Positions 25,589 to 34,116 of a stretch of DNA of 64,000 bases are shown here, piece after piece (within the stretch, counting starts at the first letter, position 1; every line of letters begins with the position of its first letter). Under the pieces are notes generated by a model. That model saw only the letters and a program-made list of their open reading frames with translations. It was not told the origin of the DNA and did not search any database. The DNA comes from J014 sp964486055 (GTDB lineage Bacteria; Acidobacteriota; Blastocatellia; Pyrinomonadales; Pyrinomonadaceae): the NCBI GenBank assembly GCA_964486055.1, contig CAZALE010000007.1, forward strand, positions 110,150 to 174,149. Reading direction: 5' to 3'. A program made the translations under genes and the position numbers.

Positions 25589-27139
25589 ATGATTTTCGGC
25601 GGATTAAAAAATGCTGGCGATATATTGTCAAGGAATGCCAGGAATTTTCCTAATCAACGCGCCTTAATTTTTGAGGACAAGAGCTTTACGTGGATTGAGT
25701 TGGAGGCGCGAGCTAGAGCTTTTGCTCGCTCCTTGATTTATGAACTTAATCTTGAAGTAGGCGACAGAGTGGCTTTATATGCAAGAAATTCAAACCAATG
25801 GGTAGAAGCTTTATTTGGTTTAGCCCAAGCGGGATTAGTATCTGTCACCATAAATTACCGACTCACTGCCGATGAAGCCTCTTACATAATTCAGAATTCC
25901 GAGGCAAAGGCAATCATTTGTGATGAATCGACCAGGGAAAAAAGCCATAGGGTACAGTCGATGAGCTCTAATCTGAAACATTTAATTACACCTGAGGATT
26001 TCGAGAGATTGATTGACGAAGGACTCAAGCATGCTTCTTTTCCAGATTTCGAGCCAAATTTTAAAACTCCAGCAATGCTTCTTTATACAAGCGGCACAAC
26101 TGGTTTTCCAAAGGGTGCGGTGTATACACACGGAAGCCTACTAGTCGGAATGTTCATTCATGTTCATGCGATCGGTTCACGAAGAACCCACAAAGTCATG
26201 CTACCAAGCCCATTGTACTCGGCAGCAGGTATCGCTGGGATCTATTGCGCCGTATATGTAGCTTCACAGATATCTCTGATTAATTTTGATGTGGAAACAG
26301 CTTGCAAGACCATAGAGAGAGACAAAATCACGTTTACTAACTTAGTGCCCACAACAATACAAATGTTATTGAACTCCGATGCTCGACATAAATACGACTT
26401 AGGCAGCCTAAGGGTAATACTCTATGGTGGCTCTCCTATTAGTGAGTCATTAATATGTCAAGCAATGTCGGAATTCTCATGGTGCAAGTTTCGTCAAACC
26501 TTTGCTACCACAGAAACAGGATGCGCTGGTACAGTCCTAGAACCTGACGATCATCTCTTAGCGTTCAGAGATCCGCTGAAAAGGCATCTATTCCAATCAT
26601 GTGGTAAACCTCAGGTAAATGTGGATGTGAAATTGGTTGACGAGGATTGGCAGGAAGTTGAAATCGGTGAGATAGGGGAGATAGCAGTAAGAACCGAGGC
26701 TAACATGGTCGGCTACTGGAAAAACGAAACAGCAACATCACAAATAATGAAAGACGGTTGGATAAGAACAGGTGATATGGCTAAACGTGACTTGGACGGC
26801 TATTTTTACTTGGTGGATCGAAAAAATGATTTGATCGTAACCGGCGCATTAAATGTATATCCATCAGAGGTTGAAAAAGTTATTCAGAATCATCCAGCGG
26901 TTCAGGAAGTAGCGGTCATAGGCGTACCGAGCGAAAAATGGGGAGAAGAAATTAAAGCTGTAATCGTGTTAAAAGAGGGGCAGAAGGTTGGGGCTGATGA
27001 AATAATCAAGTTTTGTGAGGACAAGCTGGCTGGATTCAAAAAGCCGAAGAGCATCGAATTCGTAGAGAGTCTTCCGCGAAATCCCACTGGTAAGATTTTG
27101 CGGCGCGAATTAAGAGAAATATTTTCAAAACAAGGGTAA
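25589..27139 (+). CDS. AMP-dependent acyl-CoA synthetase/ligase
   Basis: This ANL-superfamily enzyme (516 residues) activates a carboxylic acid to an acyl-adenylate and then to a CoA thioester. The P-loop-like A3 motif L-Y-T-S-G-T-T-G-F-P-K-G is near residue 165, the A5-like motif is A-T-T-E-T-G-C, A7 is W-I-R-T-G-D-M-A, A8 is D-R-K-N-D-L-I-V, and the catalytic A10 Lys is in N-P-T-G-K-I-L-R-R. Its closest recognisable relatives are medium-chain or aryl acid ligases; the exact acid is unknown. It is the first gene of a six-gene rightward operon with tiny intergenic gaps, the next start being four bases after its stop. Confidence 0.93.
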   Translation: MIFGGLKNAGDILSRNARNFPNQRALIFEDKSFTWIELEARARAFARSLIYELNLEVGDRVALYARNSNQWVEALFGLAQAGLVSVTINYRLTADEASYIIQNSEAKAIICDESTREKSHRVQSMSSNLKHLITPEDFERLIDEGLKHASFPDFEPNFKTPAMLLYTSGTTGFPKGAVYTHGSLLVGMFIHVHAIGSRRTHKVMLPSPLYSAAGIAGIYCAVYVASQISLINFDVETACKTIERDKITFTNLVPTTIQMLLNSDARHKYDLGSLRVILYGGSPISESLICQAMSEFSWCKFRQTFATTETGCAGTVLEPDDHLLAFRDPLKRHLFQSCGKPQVNVDVKLVDEDWQEVEIGEIGEIAVRTEANMVGYWKNETATSQIMKDGWIRTGDMAKRDLDGYFYLVDRKNDLIVTGALNVYPSEVEKVIQNHPAVQEVAVIGVPSEKWGEEIKAVIVLKEGQKVGADEIIKFCEDKLAGFKKPKSIEFVESLPRNPTGKILRRELREIFSKQG

Positions 27140-27142
27140 TAT

Positions 27143-27994
27143 ATGCCAACCAAAGCAATAGACATCGTGGTTAATCTCTGGACCAAGGAAGTGACTGAGC
27201 GTTATCCACCAGAATTAGATGAATTCTGGGCGCTAGTTAAAATCTTAGATAAAACGAAACAGGGCATTCCCATCGAACAGCAGATTGCGGAGATGGATGA
27301 AGCAGGTATCGACAAAGGACTTCTAGTTGCAACTACTGGAGGAGCAGTTGGGTCGAGTATCCACTTTGAAAAACCCTTCGAGAAGATTGCGGAAGTTTGC
27401 AATCTTTATCCAGATAGATTCAAAGGAATCATAGGAATAAACCCGAGCAAGATAATGTTGTGGATGAAAAAACTAGAGACAGCCGTAAAAGAGTATGGGT
27501 TCGTTGGAGCTCATCTGTATCCGCATTGGTTTGGTGAGCCACCTGATAGTAGAGTTTATTATCCATTCTACGCAAAGTGTGCAGAGCTAGGTGTTCCGAT
27601 CCAAATACAAGTTGGACATTCAGCTCAATGGTTTCTTCGTACAGTGGCTGACCCAATAACATTGGATAGGATAGCGATAGACTTTCCGGAACTGAAAATA
27701 GTGGGAATCCACATAGGGCATCCTTGGACTGAGCAAATGATCTCGATGGCTTGGAAGCATAAAAACGTGTTCATAGGAACTGACGCCCATCTACCGAAAT
27801 ATTGGGACAAATCCCTGATAAATTTTATTAACACTCGCGGCCAAGACAAAGTTTTATTTGGCACGGATTATCCCGTCGTAGATTTTAAACGTGCAATCGA
27901 GGAATTGAACAAATTAGAGATTCGAGAGACTGCTAAAAGAAAGTTATTAGTCGAAAATGCAGTACGCGTTTATAACCTTGAAGATTGGGTGTAA
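27143..27994 (+). CDS. Amidohydrolase family protein (ACMSD-like), lacking the N-terminal HxH
   Basis: A TIM-barrel metal-dependent hydrolase or decarboxylase of 283 residues, amidohydrolase_2 type. Later metal or catalytic positions are visible in H-L-Y-P-H-W-F-G, V-G-I-H-I-G-H-P-W and F-G-T-D-Y-P. At the N-terminus, where most members have D-x-H-x-H, this protein has I-D-I-V-V-N-L-W (V9 and N11), so the usual first metal pair is absent. Members of this family decarboxylate aromatic acids or hydrolyse lactones and esters. The loss may be shared by a subfamily or mean a different metal use. It sits between the CoA ligase and the DHS-like gene in one operon. Confidence 0.82.
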   Translation: MPTKAIDIVVNLWTKEVTERYPPELDEFWALVKILDKTKQGIPIEQQIAEMDEAGIDKGLLVATTGGAVGSSIHFEKPFEKIAEVCNLYPDRFKGIIGINPSKIMLWMKKLETAVKEYGFVGAHLYPHWFGEPPDSRVYYPFYAKCAELGVPIQIQVGHSAQWFLRTVADPITLDRIAIDFPELKIVGIHIGHPWTEQMISMAWKHKNVFIGTDAHLPKYWDKSLINFINTRGQDKVLFGTDYPVVDFKRAIEELNKLEIRETAKRKLLVENAVRVYNLEDWV

Positions 27995-28015
27995 ATTCTG
28001 TATTTTTTAGAGATT

Positions 28016-28993
28016 ATGGAAAACAACAAAGTCACAAACTTTTTGAAGCATCATTTCAGGCACTTTAACGCTGCGGCCTTGATTGATGCCGCTGAAGGTT
28101 ATAAACGTCTAGTCGAAAGCGGTGGAAAAATGATGGTAACGTTAGCAGGAGCGATGTCCACCGCCGAAATAGGTTTGTCCCTCGCTGAGATGATTCGCCA
28201 AGATAAGGTGCACATCATTTCGTGCACAGGGGCAAATCTAGAGGAAGATCTATTTAATCTGATAGCTCATGATTTCTATGAGCGTGTTCCTAATTATCGT
28301 GATCTAACACCTCAGGATGAAAAAGCGTTACTTGAAAGAAAGATGAATAGGGTAACTGATACTTGCATACCTGAGGAAGAAGCCATGCGACGATTAGAGA
28401 GTGTCTTGATAGAAGAATGGTTAACAGCTGAAGCTCGCGGAGAGCGATTGTTTCCTCATGAATTCATGTATCGCGCACTACTTTCCGGCAAGCTCGAAAA
28501 ATATTATCAAATTGACCCAAAAGATTCCTGGGTGCTGGCAGCTGCTCAAAAAAAATTGCCGATGGTAGTTCCCGGATGGGAAGACTCTACCATGGGTAAC
28601 ATGTATGCAGCACGCTGCATGGCTAAAGAAATTGAAAACGTGCACACGGTGCGCACAGGCATCGAATACATGATCTACTTAGCTGAATGGTATATAGAAA
28701 ATTCAAAACACTCACCTATCGGGTTCTTCCAGATAGGCGGTGGCATCGCTGGTGATTTTCCAATTTGCGTGGTTCCAATGCTGCATCAAGACATGCGGCT
28801 AGAGAACATTCCCGTTTGGGCATATTTCTGCCAAATATCTGACTCGACTACAAGCTACGGATCATATTCTGGCGCTATCCCAAACGAGAAAATCACATGG
28901 GGCAAACTGGATGTCGACACTCCAAAGTACATCATAGAATCTGATGCTTCGATCGTTGCCCCTCTTATCTTTGCAATAGTCTTAGGATGGTAG
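28016..28993 (+). CDS. Deoxyhypusine-synthase-like protein
   Basis: Deoxyhypusine synthase proper uses NAD to move an aminobutyl group from spermidine to a lysine of eIF5A; bacteria lack eIF5A, and bacterial homologues have other or unknown acceptors. This 325-residue protein retains the fold signatures: T-L-A-G-A-M-S-T-A near the N-terminus, S-C-T-G-A-N-L-E-E-D, a P-G-W-E-D-S-T-M-G segment, I-G-G-G-I-A-G-D-F-P, and the W-G-K motif with the imine-forming Lys at K297, followed by D-A-S-I-V-A-P. The catalytic lysine being kept argues for an active enzyme. No polyamine biosynthesis gene lies nearby; instead it is within a hydantoinase/CoA-ligase operon. Confidence 0.9.
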   Translation: MENNKVTNFLKHHFRHFNAAALIDAAEGYKRLVESGGKMMVTLAGAMSTAEIGLSLAEMIRQDKVHIISCTGANLEEDLFNLIAHDFYERVPNYRDLTPQDEKALLERKMNRVTDTCIPEEEAMRRLESVLIEEWLTAEARGERLFPHEFMYRALLSGKLEKYYQIDPKDSWVLAAAQKKLPMVVPGWEDSTMGNMYAARCMAKEIENVHTVRTGIEYMIYLAEWYIENSKHSPIGFFQIGGGIAGDFPICVVPMLHQDMRLENIPVWAYFCQISDSTTSYGSYSGAIPNEKITWGKLDVDTPKYIIESDASIVAPLIFAIVLGW

Positions 28994-28997
28994 AGAA

Positions 28998-30449
28998 ATG
29001 AAAAAATATGATCTGTTGATAAAAAATGGAACAGTCGTGTTTCCCTATCACGGTGCAGTCAGATGTGAAATCGGCATCAAACAGGGACGTATAGCCTGCA
29101 TAAAGGATGAGATAGATGCCCAATCCTCTGAGGAAGTTCTAGACGCAAATAAAAAATACGTCTTTCCTGCTGCCATAGACTCTCATTATCACATAGGCAT
29201 CTATCGGCCACACTCAGAAGATGCTGAGAGTGAATCGAGAACTGCTTTGGTCGGTGGCGTCGGAACTATAATAAGCTATTTCCGCACGGGTCACCATTAC
29301 TTGAATAAAACTGGACCTTACCGTGAAATTTTTCCCGAAGTCCTCTCACTTTCTGACGGTCATTTTTATACCGATTATTGTTACCACATAGCGCCTATGA
29401 CTACTCCTCAATTAGATGAGGTTCAATGGCTGGTGGAGGAGGCTGGCGTCAGTTCTTTTAAGTTTTACATGTTCTACAAAGGGCTGACGCTAGCCGCCGA
29501 TTCAACCAAGGGTAATGAATATACGATGGCTGAAAACTATGACTTAGGACATTTGTATGAACTAATGACCAGAGTCGCAGCCATGGCGGAAAAACATCGT
29601 GAGAATGGCAGAATTTCTCTAAGTTTGCATTGCGAGAATCCAGAACTAATAAGAGTGTTCATAGAAAGAGTAAAAAAACAGGGACTAAAAGGACTAAAAG
29701 CATACAGTGAGGCTAGACCCCCGCTTACCGAAAAACTTTCCGTGCATGAAGCAGCTATCCTAGCAGATGCTACCGGATGCCCGATAAATCTCTTGCATCT
29801 ATCTAGTCGTGAGGCTTTACAAGCCGGTATAGACGCCAGAAGAACATATCCGAATCATGATATAAAGCTAGAGACGACACTTCACCATTTGGCTCTCGAC
29901 CACGAAGAATTAGACAGGCTAGGAATAGGAATCAGAGCAAAAGTGAACCCACCCATAAGAACCCGCGAACATAGTGAGTTTTTGTGGGAAGGAATAAGAC
30001 GTGGTCACGTAGATACTGTCGTGTCTGACCATGCATGTTGCGGTGAAGAGCATAAAAGCAAAGGCGTCTGGGAGTCTCTGCCAGGATTTGGTGGTAGTTC
30101 GATTCTATATCCAATTCTACTGAGCGAAGGTGCGCACAAAAGAAAAATTCCGCTAGCCCGCATCGCTGAAATCCTATCTGCTAATCCAGCTAAAATCTTT
30201 GCCATATATCCAAAAAAGGGATGCATTGCGATTGGAGCCGACGCAGATTTAACAGTGATTGACATGAACATAGAAAAACCTGTCAGAGCTGAAGAATTGC
30301 TCTCCGCTCAGGATCATACTCCTTTTGAAGGCTTTATCGCTAAGGGCTGGTCAACACAAACAATCGTACGTGGTCGCATATTGTTCGATAATGGCAAGGT
30401 CATAGATGAAAAACCAGGCCAATTCGTCAAACGCCCCGTAAACCTTTAA
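28998..30449 (+). CDS. Dihydropyrimidinase-like cyclic amidohydrolase (hydantoinase)
   Basis: This 483-residue zinc amidohydrolase probably opens a cyclic ureide or imide ring. All expected active-site elements are present: H-x-H in I-D-S-H-Y-H, the carbamylated Lys in S-S-F-K-F-Y-M-F, histidines in S-L-H-C-E-N-P and N-L-L-H-L-S-S, and the catalytic Asp in V-V-S-D-H-A-C-C. The stretch near I-I-S-Y-F-R-T-G-H-H-Y differs from housekeeping dihydropyrimidinases, suggesting another ring substrate. Its ATG lies four bases after the DHS-like stop. The pairing with hyuA and a nitrilase-family gene on the other arm is typical of ureide degradation clusters. Confidence 0.9.
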   Translation: MKKYDLLIKNGTVVFPYHGAVRCEIGIKQGRIACIKDEIDAQSSEEVLDANKKYVFPAAIDSHYHIGIYRPHSEDAESESRTALVGGVGTIISYFRTGHHYLNKTGPYREIFPEVLSLSDGHFYTDYCYHIAPMTTPQLDEVQWLVEEAGVSSFKFYMFYKGLTLAADSTKGNEYTMAENYDLGHLYELMTRVAAMAEKHRENGRISLSLHCENPELIRVFIERVKKQGLKGLKAYSEARPPLTEKLSVHEAAILADATGCPINLLHLSSREALQAGIDARRTYPNHDIKLETTLHHLALDHEELDRLGIGIRAKVNPPIRTREHSEFLWEGIRRGHVDTVVSDHACCGEEHKSKGVWESLPGFGGSSILYPILLSEGAHKRKIPLARIAEILSANPAKIFAIYPKKGCIAIGADADLTVIDMNIEKPVRAEELLSAQDHTPFEGFIAKGWSTQTIVRGRILFDNGKVIDEKPGQFVKRPVNL

Positions 30450-30459
30450 TGATAAATCG

Positions 30460-31764
30460 ATGAAAGAAAGAAAAATCTTTTACGGATGGTTGATAGTTGC
30501 TATAGCGACACTTGCTTTATTGATAAGCAATGGTCTCTCGATCGGCGGATTTCCCGTATTCTACAAGTCTATTCGTCAGGAGTTTGTTCAGATAGGCGCA
30601 GTCGATAGTAATCAAGCTGAAAGCTTTATAGGCTTTGGCGCCTCTCTGACTTTTTTAACGGCCGGAATCATCTCACCATTTGCGGGATGGTTAATACATA
30701 AATTTTCAGTTAAAAGAATGGCAGTAATGGGCTGCGTGATTCTAGGAACAGCTCTAGTACTGCATTCACAAACAACCTCACCGACTATGGTCTATGTATC
30801 AAGGATGCTAATGGGAGCATCACTTGGATTCGTTGGTGTGTTAGCTATGACAGTGCTCGTGGCTAACTGGTTTGTTCGCAAACGTGGAACTGCAATAGGT
30901 ATTTTACTTACTGGCACAAGTTTCGGCGGTGTTCTGATTCCATTATTCACCGCTCCTCTAATAAGTCAGTATGGATGGCGAACTGCGATGCTCCTCGTAA
31001 GTCTAGTCATATGGTTAGTTCTGATCCCTTGCCTCATCTTTCTTGTAAAAAACTCCCCTTCAGAAATTGGACTCCTTCCTGACGGAGATACAGAGATCTC
31101 CTTGGAAACGCAAGCCACTCCAACTGCCTCAACTGGACTTACGCTTTTCGAGGCAATGAAAACCCCTATTTTTTGGATTTTCTCCCTTTGTGCTGCTCTA
31201 ATTTTCTACCCAATTTTTGTAACTAGCCAACAGTTTATCCTCTATCTACAGACTGACAAGGTCGGGCTCTCAGCCGAGGCAGGGGCATTAGCGCAATCTG
31301 CTTTGTTCTTTGTTAGCGTATTTGGCAAATTTCTATTTGGATTCTTAAGTGATAGAATTCCTCCGACCAGAGTGATGCTTTTATGCTGCTCGATAATGTT
31401 TCTGGGGACGCTATTTCTGATCAACTTGACTTCCAAAACTGCCTTCATGTTTTTGATACCCTTTGGTATGGGCTACGGTGGAACTTTTGTGTTACTGCAG
31501 AGGCTAGTTGCCGATTACTTCGGTAATAAAGATTATCCAAAAATACTCGGCGTCATAACGGTCGTAGAAACTATAGGTGCAGCAACTGGCGGTATATTGA
31601 CCGGTCGATTAGCTGACGCTGCCGGCGGAGATTACACACAAGCTTTCTCTCTGGTTATTGCAGTGACAGGCACTGCACTATTACTAGTAATCATTTTAAA
31701 TTTCATGATCAGTAAGACCTTCAACAAAACAACCTTGAATCATCACGCAGAGAACGAGATATGA
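30460..31764 (+). CDS. MFS transporter, oxalate/formate antiporter-like
   Basis: A 434-residue polytopic inner-membrane protein with about twelve hydrophobic helices split by a charged central loop (around residues 200-230). The N-terminus Y-G-W-L-I-V-A-I-A-T and the loop motif G-W-L-I-H-K-F-S-V-K-R after helix 2 match the OFA/monocarboxylate branch of the major facilitator superfamily. It is embedded in the operon between the hydantoinase and the YciI-like gene (10-base gap upstream, 4-base overlap downstream), so it likely imports the pathway substrate, most plausibly an organic anion or small polar ring compound. Confidence 0.92.
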   Translation: MKERKIFYGWLIVAIATLALLISNGLSIGGFPVFYKSIRQEFVQIGAVDSNQAESFIGFGASLTFLTAGIISPFAGWLIHKFSVKRMAVMGCVILGTALVLHSQTTSPTMVYVSRMLMGASLGFVGVLAMTVLVANWFVRKRGTAIGILLTGTSFGGVLIPLFTAPLISQYGWRTAMLLVSLVIWLVLIPCLIFLVKNSPSEIGLLPDGDTEISLETQATPTASTGLTLFEAMKTPIFWIFSLCAALIFYPIFVTSQQFILYLQTDKVGLSAEAGALAQSALFFVSVFGKFLFGFLSDRIPPTRVMLLCCSIMFLGTLFLINLTSKTAFMFLIPFGMGYGGTFVLLQRLVADYFGNKDYPKILGVITVVETIGAATGGILTGRLADAAGGDYTQAFSLVIAVTGTALLLVIILNFMISKTFNKTTLNHHAENEI

Positions 31765-32060
31765 TGAAATATTTCTTTTTTACTCTACATAGGACTCCCA
31801 AGAGGGAAACAGTAACAGACGATTTTGCCTTAAGCATACTCAAAAAACACACAGCGTATTTCAAACAACTTGGTGCAGAGGGAAAATGCCTGGTAGCTGG
31901 CCCATTCGCCGATCAAAGTGGTGAACTAGGAGCTGGCTGTTATATTTTTGCGGCTGAAACTGAGCAGGAAGCACTCAATATGGCAAATAATGATCCTTTA
32001 GTAAGCGAAGGACTCTACAATTTTAAGATGTATGAATGGATAAAGGTCGTACCAGAATAG
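31761..32060 (+). CDS. YciI-like protein
   Basis: This 99-residue ferredoxin-like alpha/beta protein belongs to the YciI family. The conserved H and D pattern is visible: the N-terminal strand M-K-Y-F-F-F, H-x-A-Y-F-K-Q-L, G-K-C-L-V-A-G-P-F-A-D, and D-P-L-V-x-x-G-L-Y near the C-terminus. Relatives include muconolactone isomerase-like and dehydrochlorinase-like small enzymes, and many are uncharacterised. The start overlaps the MFS stop in an ATGA arrangement. As last gene of the operon it may catalyse an isomerisation or hydration on the pathway. It is convergent with the NTF2-like gene, only two bases between stops. Confidence 0.85.
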   Translation: MMKYFFFTLHRTPKRETVTDDFALSILKKHTAYFKQLGAEGKCLVAGPFADQSGELGAGCYIFAAETEQEALNMANNDPLVSEGLYNFKMYEWIKVVPE

Positions 32061-32062
32061 CA

Positions 32063-32488
32063 TCATGATTTGATCCAATCGCCAATTCCGTATGGATCCG
32101 CAGCAGGTTGAGAAAAATGCTCGTGGATTATTCTCCATCTATCCCCTTCATTCTTAAAAACAAAACTAGCTCTGAACTGTATATGCTTTGTTTCACCATT
32201 AATTTCGACTTCTAATTTCACCATGCCTGCTACGAATCCTAAAAGACCATCACACTCAGCCTTTGGCTCATCGATCCAATCGCAACTTTTCAGATTAATA
32301 GAGGAACTACAGAAATCTCGCCAACCTTTCGCTACAGCCTGATAGCCCACCGTCATCCAGCGAGGTCCCTCTACAAAAACTAGTAAATTCTCCGATTTAG
32401 AATAAGCGCTCAGAATACTACTTAGATTCTTATCAATCGCAGATCTGAAATGCTCTCTTGTGACCTCGATCAAGTGTCGCTGATTCAT
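32063..32488 (-). CDS. NTF2-like / SnoaL-type small protein
   Basis: This 141-residue protein has the cone-shaped NTF2-like fold pattern: an N-terminal helix pair, then W-M-T-V-G-Y-Q-A-V-A-K-G-W with a curved sheet ending in W-R-I-I-H-E-H-F-S. It is close to the ketosteroid-isomerase/DUF4440-type proteins that act as small enzymes or ligand binders. Its ATG overlaps the hspR stop (ATGA), so it is the last gene of the dnaK-dnaJ-hspR transcript. A role in the heat-shock response is only suggested by position. Confidence 0.78.
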   Translation of the reverse strand: MNQRHLIEVTREHFRSAIDKNLSSILSAYSKSENLLVFVEGPRWMTVGYQAVAKGWRDFCSSSINLKSCDWIDEPKAECDGLLGFVAGMVKLEVEINGETKHIQFRASFVFKNEGDRWRIIHEHFSQPAADPYGIGDWIKS

Positions 32489-32898
32489 TTAGTTGATCTC
32501 TCTTTTTTGTTCTTGGATATCGGCACCGGAGGCTTTCTGGATATTGGAATTATGGCCTCTGATTTGGTCAATTCTTGGATTGAATAAGGGATTTCATCGA
32601 AATGTTGTCTCAGCTGTTCCAGGAAAAGATTAAATTCCCTCTGCATGGCAAGCATTTTTTCACGCATGTTGAGGATTACTTCGACTCCTGCTAGATTAAC
32701 CCCTAGATCACGAGTTAAGGACAATATCATTTCGAGTCTTTCCAAATCCGCATCCGTGTAGAGCCGGGTGTTGCCCTCTGAACGAGAAGGTTTCAGTAGA
32801 CCCTCCCGCTCATAGAGCCTCAGGGTTTGAGGATGAATATCATAAAGCTCCGCAACAGCACTTATCGTATAAGTTTTAACCTTTTTTTTCGTGTTCAT
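32485..32898 (-). CDS. hspR: MerR-family heat-shock repressor HspR
   Basis: HspR represses the dnaK operon and uses DnaK as co-repressor in actinobacteria and several other phyla. The 137-residue protein has a MerR winged-helix domain in residues 9-75 (I-S-A-V-A-E-L-Y-D-I-H-P-Q-T-L-R-L-Y-E then G-L-L-K-P-S-R-S-E-G-N-T-R-L-Y), an H-P-Q-T-L-R recognition helix typical of HspR, and a coiled-coil tail followed by a basic C-terminus. It sits four bases downstream of dnaJ in the same operon, the classical autoregulated layout, and a HAIR-like site lies at the operon promoter. Confidence 0.93.
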   Translation of the reverse strand: MNTKKKVKTYTISAVAELYDIHPQTLRLYEREGLLKPSRSEGNTRLYTDADLERLEMILSLTRDLGVNLAGVEVILNMREKMLAMQREFNLFLEQLRQHFDEIPYSIQELTKSEAIIPISRKPPVPISKNKKERSTK

Positions 32899-32902
32899 TG
32901 GC

Positions 32903-34051
32903 CTACTCCAATCCCATCTCCTTTCTAGGATTTTCTGGATTTATCTTCTCAAATTGCCTGAGCAACTCTTTAGTCTCTTCAGAGATGACTTTGGGTAATT
33001 TTATCTGAACCTCTACAAATTGATCTCCGCGCAGATTTGGGTTTCTCAAGGATGGCACTCCTCGACCACGCAGTCTGAATTTTTGGCCGCTCTGTGTTCC
33101 AGGTGGAATTTTTAACTGAGCCTTTCCCTCTATCGTCGGAACTTCGATCTTTGTGCCTAATACGGCCTCAGGTATGGTTATTGGAATAGTTATGTAAATA
33201 TTATCGCCTTTTCTGGTGAAGTACTTATGATTGCTAACGTTTGTAATTATGTATAAATCTCCGGGCTCAGCGCCTAACCTGCCGGCATGACCTTTCTTAG
33301 GAACCCTAACACGAGAGCCAGTATCTACGCCGGCTGGAATGCGTACCTTCACCTGCTCCGTCTTCGGAATTACGCCTTTACCTGCGCATACGGAGCAAGG
33401 TTGTCGACGCTTTCCCGTCCCTGCACAATCTGTACAGGTCTGAGCCAGTTGAATCCTTCCGCCAAACCTAGCAACTCTGCCCGTGCCATTACATGTGGAG
33501 CACAATACTAAAGGTCCCCCAGTGTCACCTGCACCTTGACAGCGAGGACACTGTTCACTACGGTTGACGGTAATTGTGGTTGTCAAACCTTTAACTGCCT
33601 CCTCGAAGCTCAGTGCTAATGGTATCTCTATGTCCTCCCCTTTTTTTGGAACTGGTCTCGGTGGTTCTGCTTCTCTTTTTCCACCACCAAACAACTCCGA
33701 GAAAATATCTCTGAATGAAGATCCTGTGGATGTTGAACCAAAATCCCAAGCAAAACTTGAGAAGTCAAAACCTGTACCACTGGACGTTGAACCTGCATGA
33801 GAAGCAAATGGCGAATCAGGATCTAAATTGTCGCTGTAATATCCAAATCTGTCATAAACTCTTCGCTTCTTTTCATCGGAGAGAACATCATAGGCTTCCT
33901 GAATTTCCTTGAATTTCTCCTCAGCCACTTTATCCCCCGGATTAACATCAGGATGATACTTTCTTGCCAACCGACGATATGCCTTTTTTATTTCGTCAGG
34001 CTTCGCATCTCTTTTCACACCAAGAATGCTGTAGTAATCCTTATTCGCCAT
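32903..34051 (-). CDS. dnaJ: Chaperone DnaJ (Hsp40)
   Basis: DnaJ delivers clients to DnaK and stimulates its ATPase. The 382-residue protein has the J domain (residues 4-68, with H-P-D), a Gly/Phe/Ser-rich linker (about 80-125), four Cys-x-x-Cys-x-Gly-x-Gly zinc-finger repeats (C-P-R-C-Q-G-A-G, C-S-T-C-N-G-T-G, C-T-D-C-A-G-T-G, C-S-V-C-A-G-K-G), and C-terminal substrate-binding domains (V-R-I-P-A-G-V-D and L-K-I-P-P-G-T-Q). It follows dnaK by 65 bases. No grpE lies in the operon. Confidence 0.97.
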   Translation of the reverse strand: MANKDYYSILGVKRDAKPDEIKKAYRRLARKYHPDVNPGDKVAEEKFKEIQEAYDVLSDEKKRRVYDRFGYYSDNLDPDSPFASHAGSTSSGTGFDFSSFAWDFGSTSTGSSFRDIFSELFGGGKREAEPPRPVPKKGEDIEIPLALSFEEAVKGLTTTITVNRSEQCPRCQGAGDTGGPLVLCSTCNGTGRVARFGGRIQLAQTCTDCAGTGKRRQPCSVCAGKGVIPKTEQVKVRIPAGVDTGSRVRVPKKGHAGRLGAEPGDLYIITNVSNHKYFTRKGDNIYITIPITIPEAVLGTKIEVPTIEGKAQLKIPPGTQSGQKFRLRGRGVPSLRNPNLRGDQFVEVQIKLPKVISEETKELLRQFEKINPENPRKEMGLE

Positions 34052-34116
34052 GTCCGTAAGTTCTTCTCAAACTTATTTAAGCAGGCTGAAAGCCAGCACA
34101 CTTTCAGCCTTCCAGA

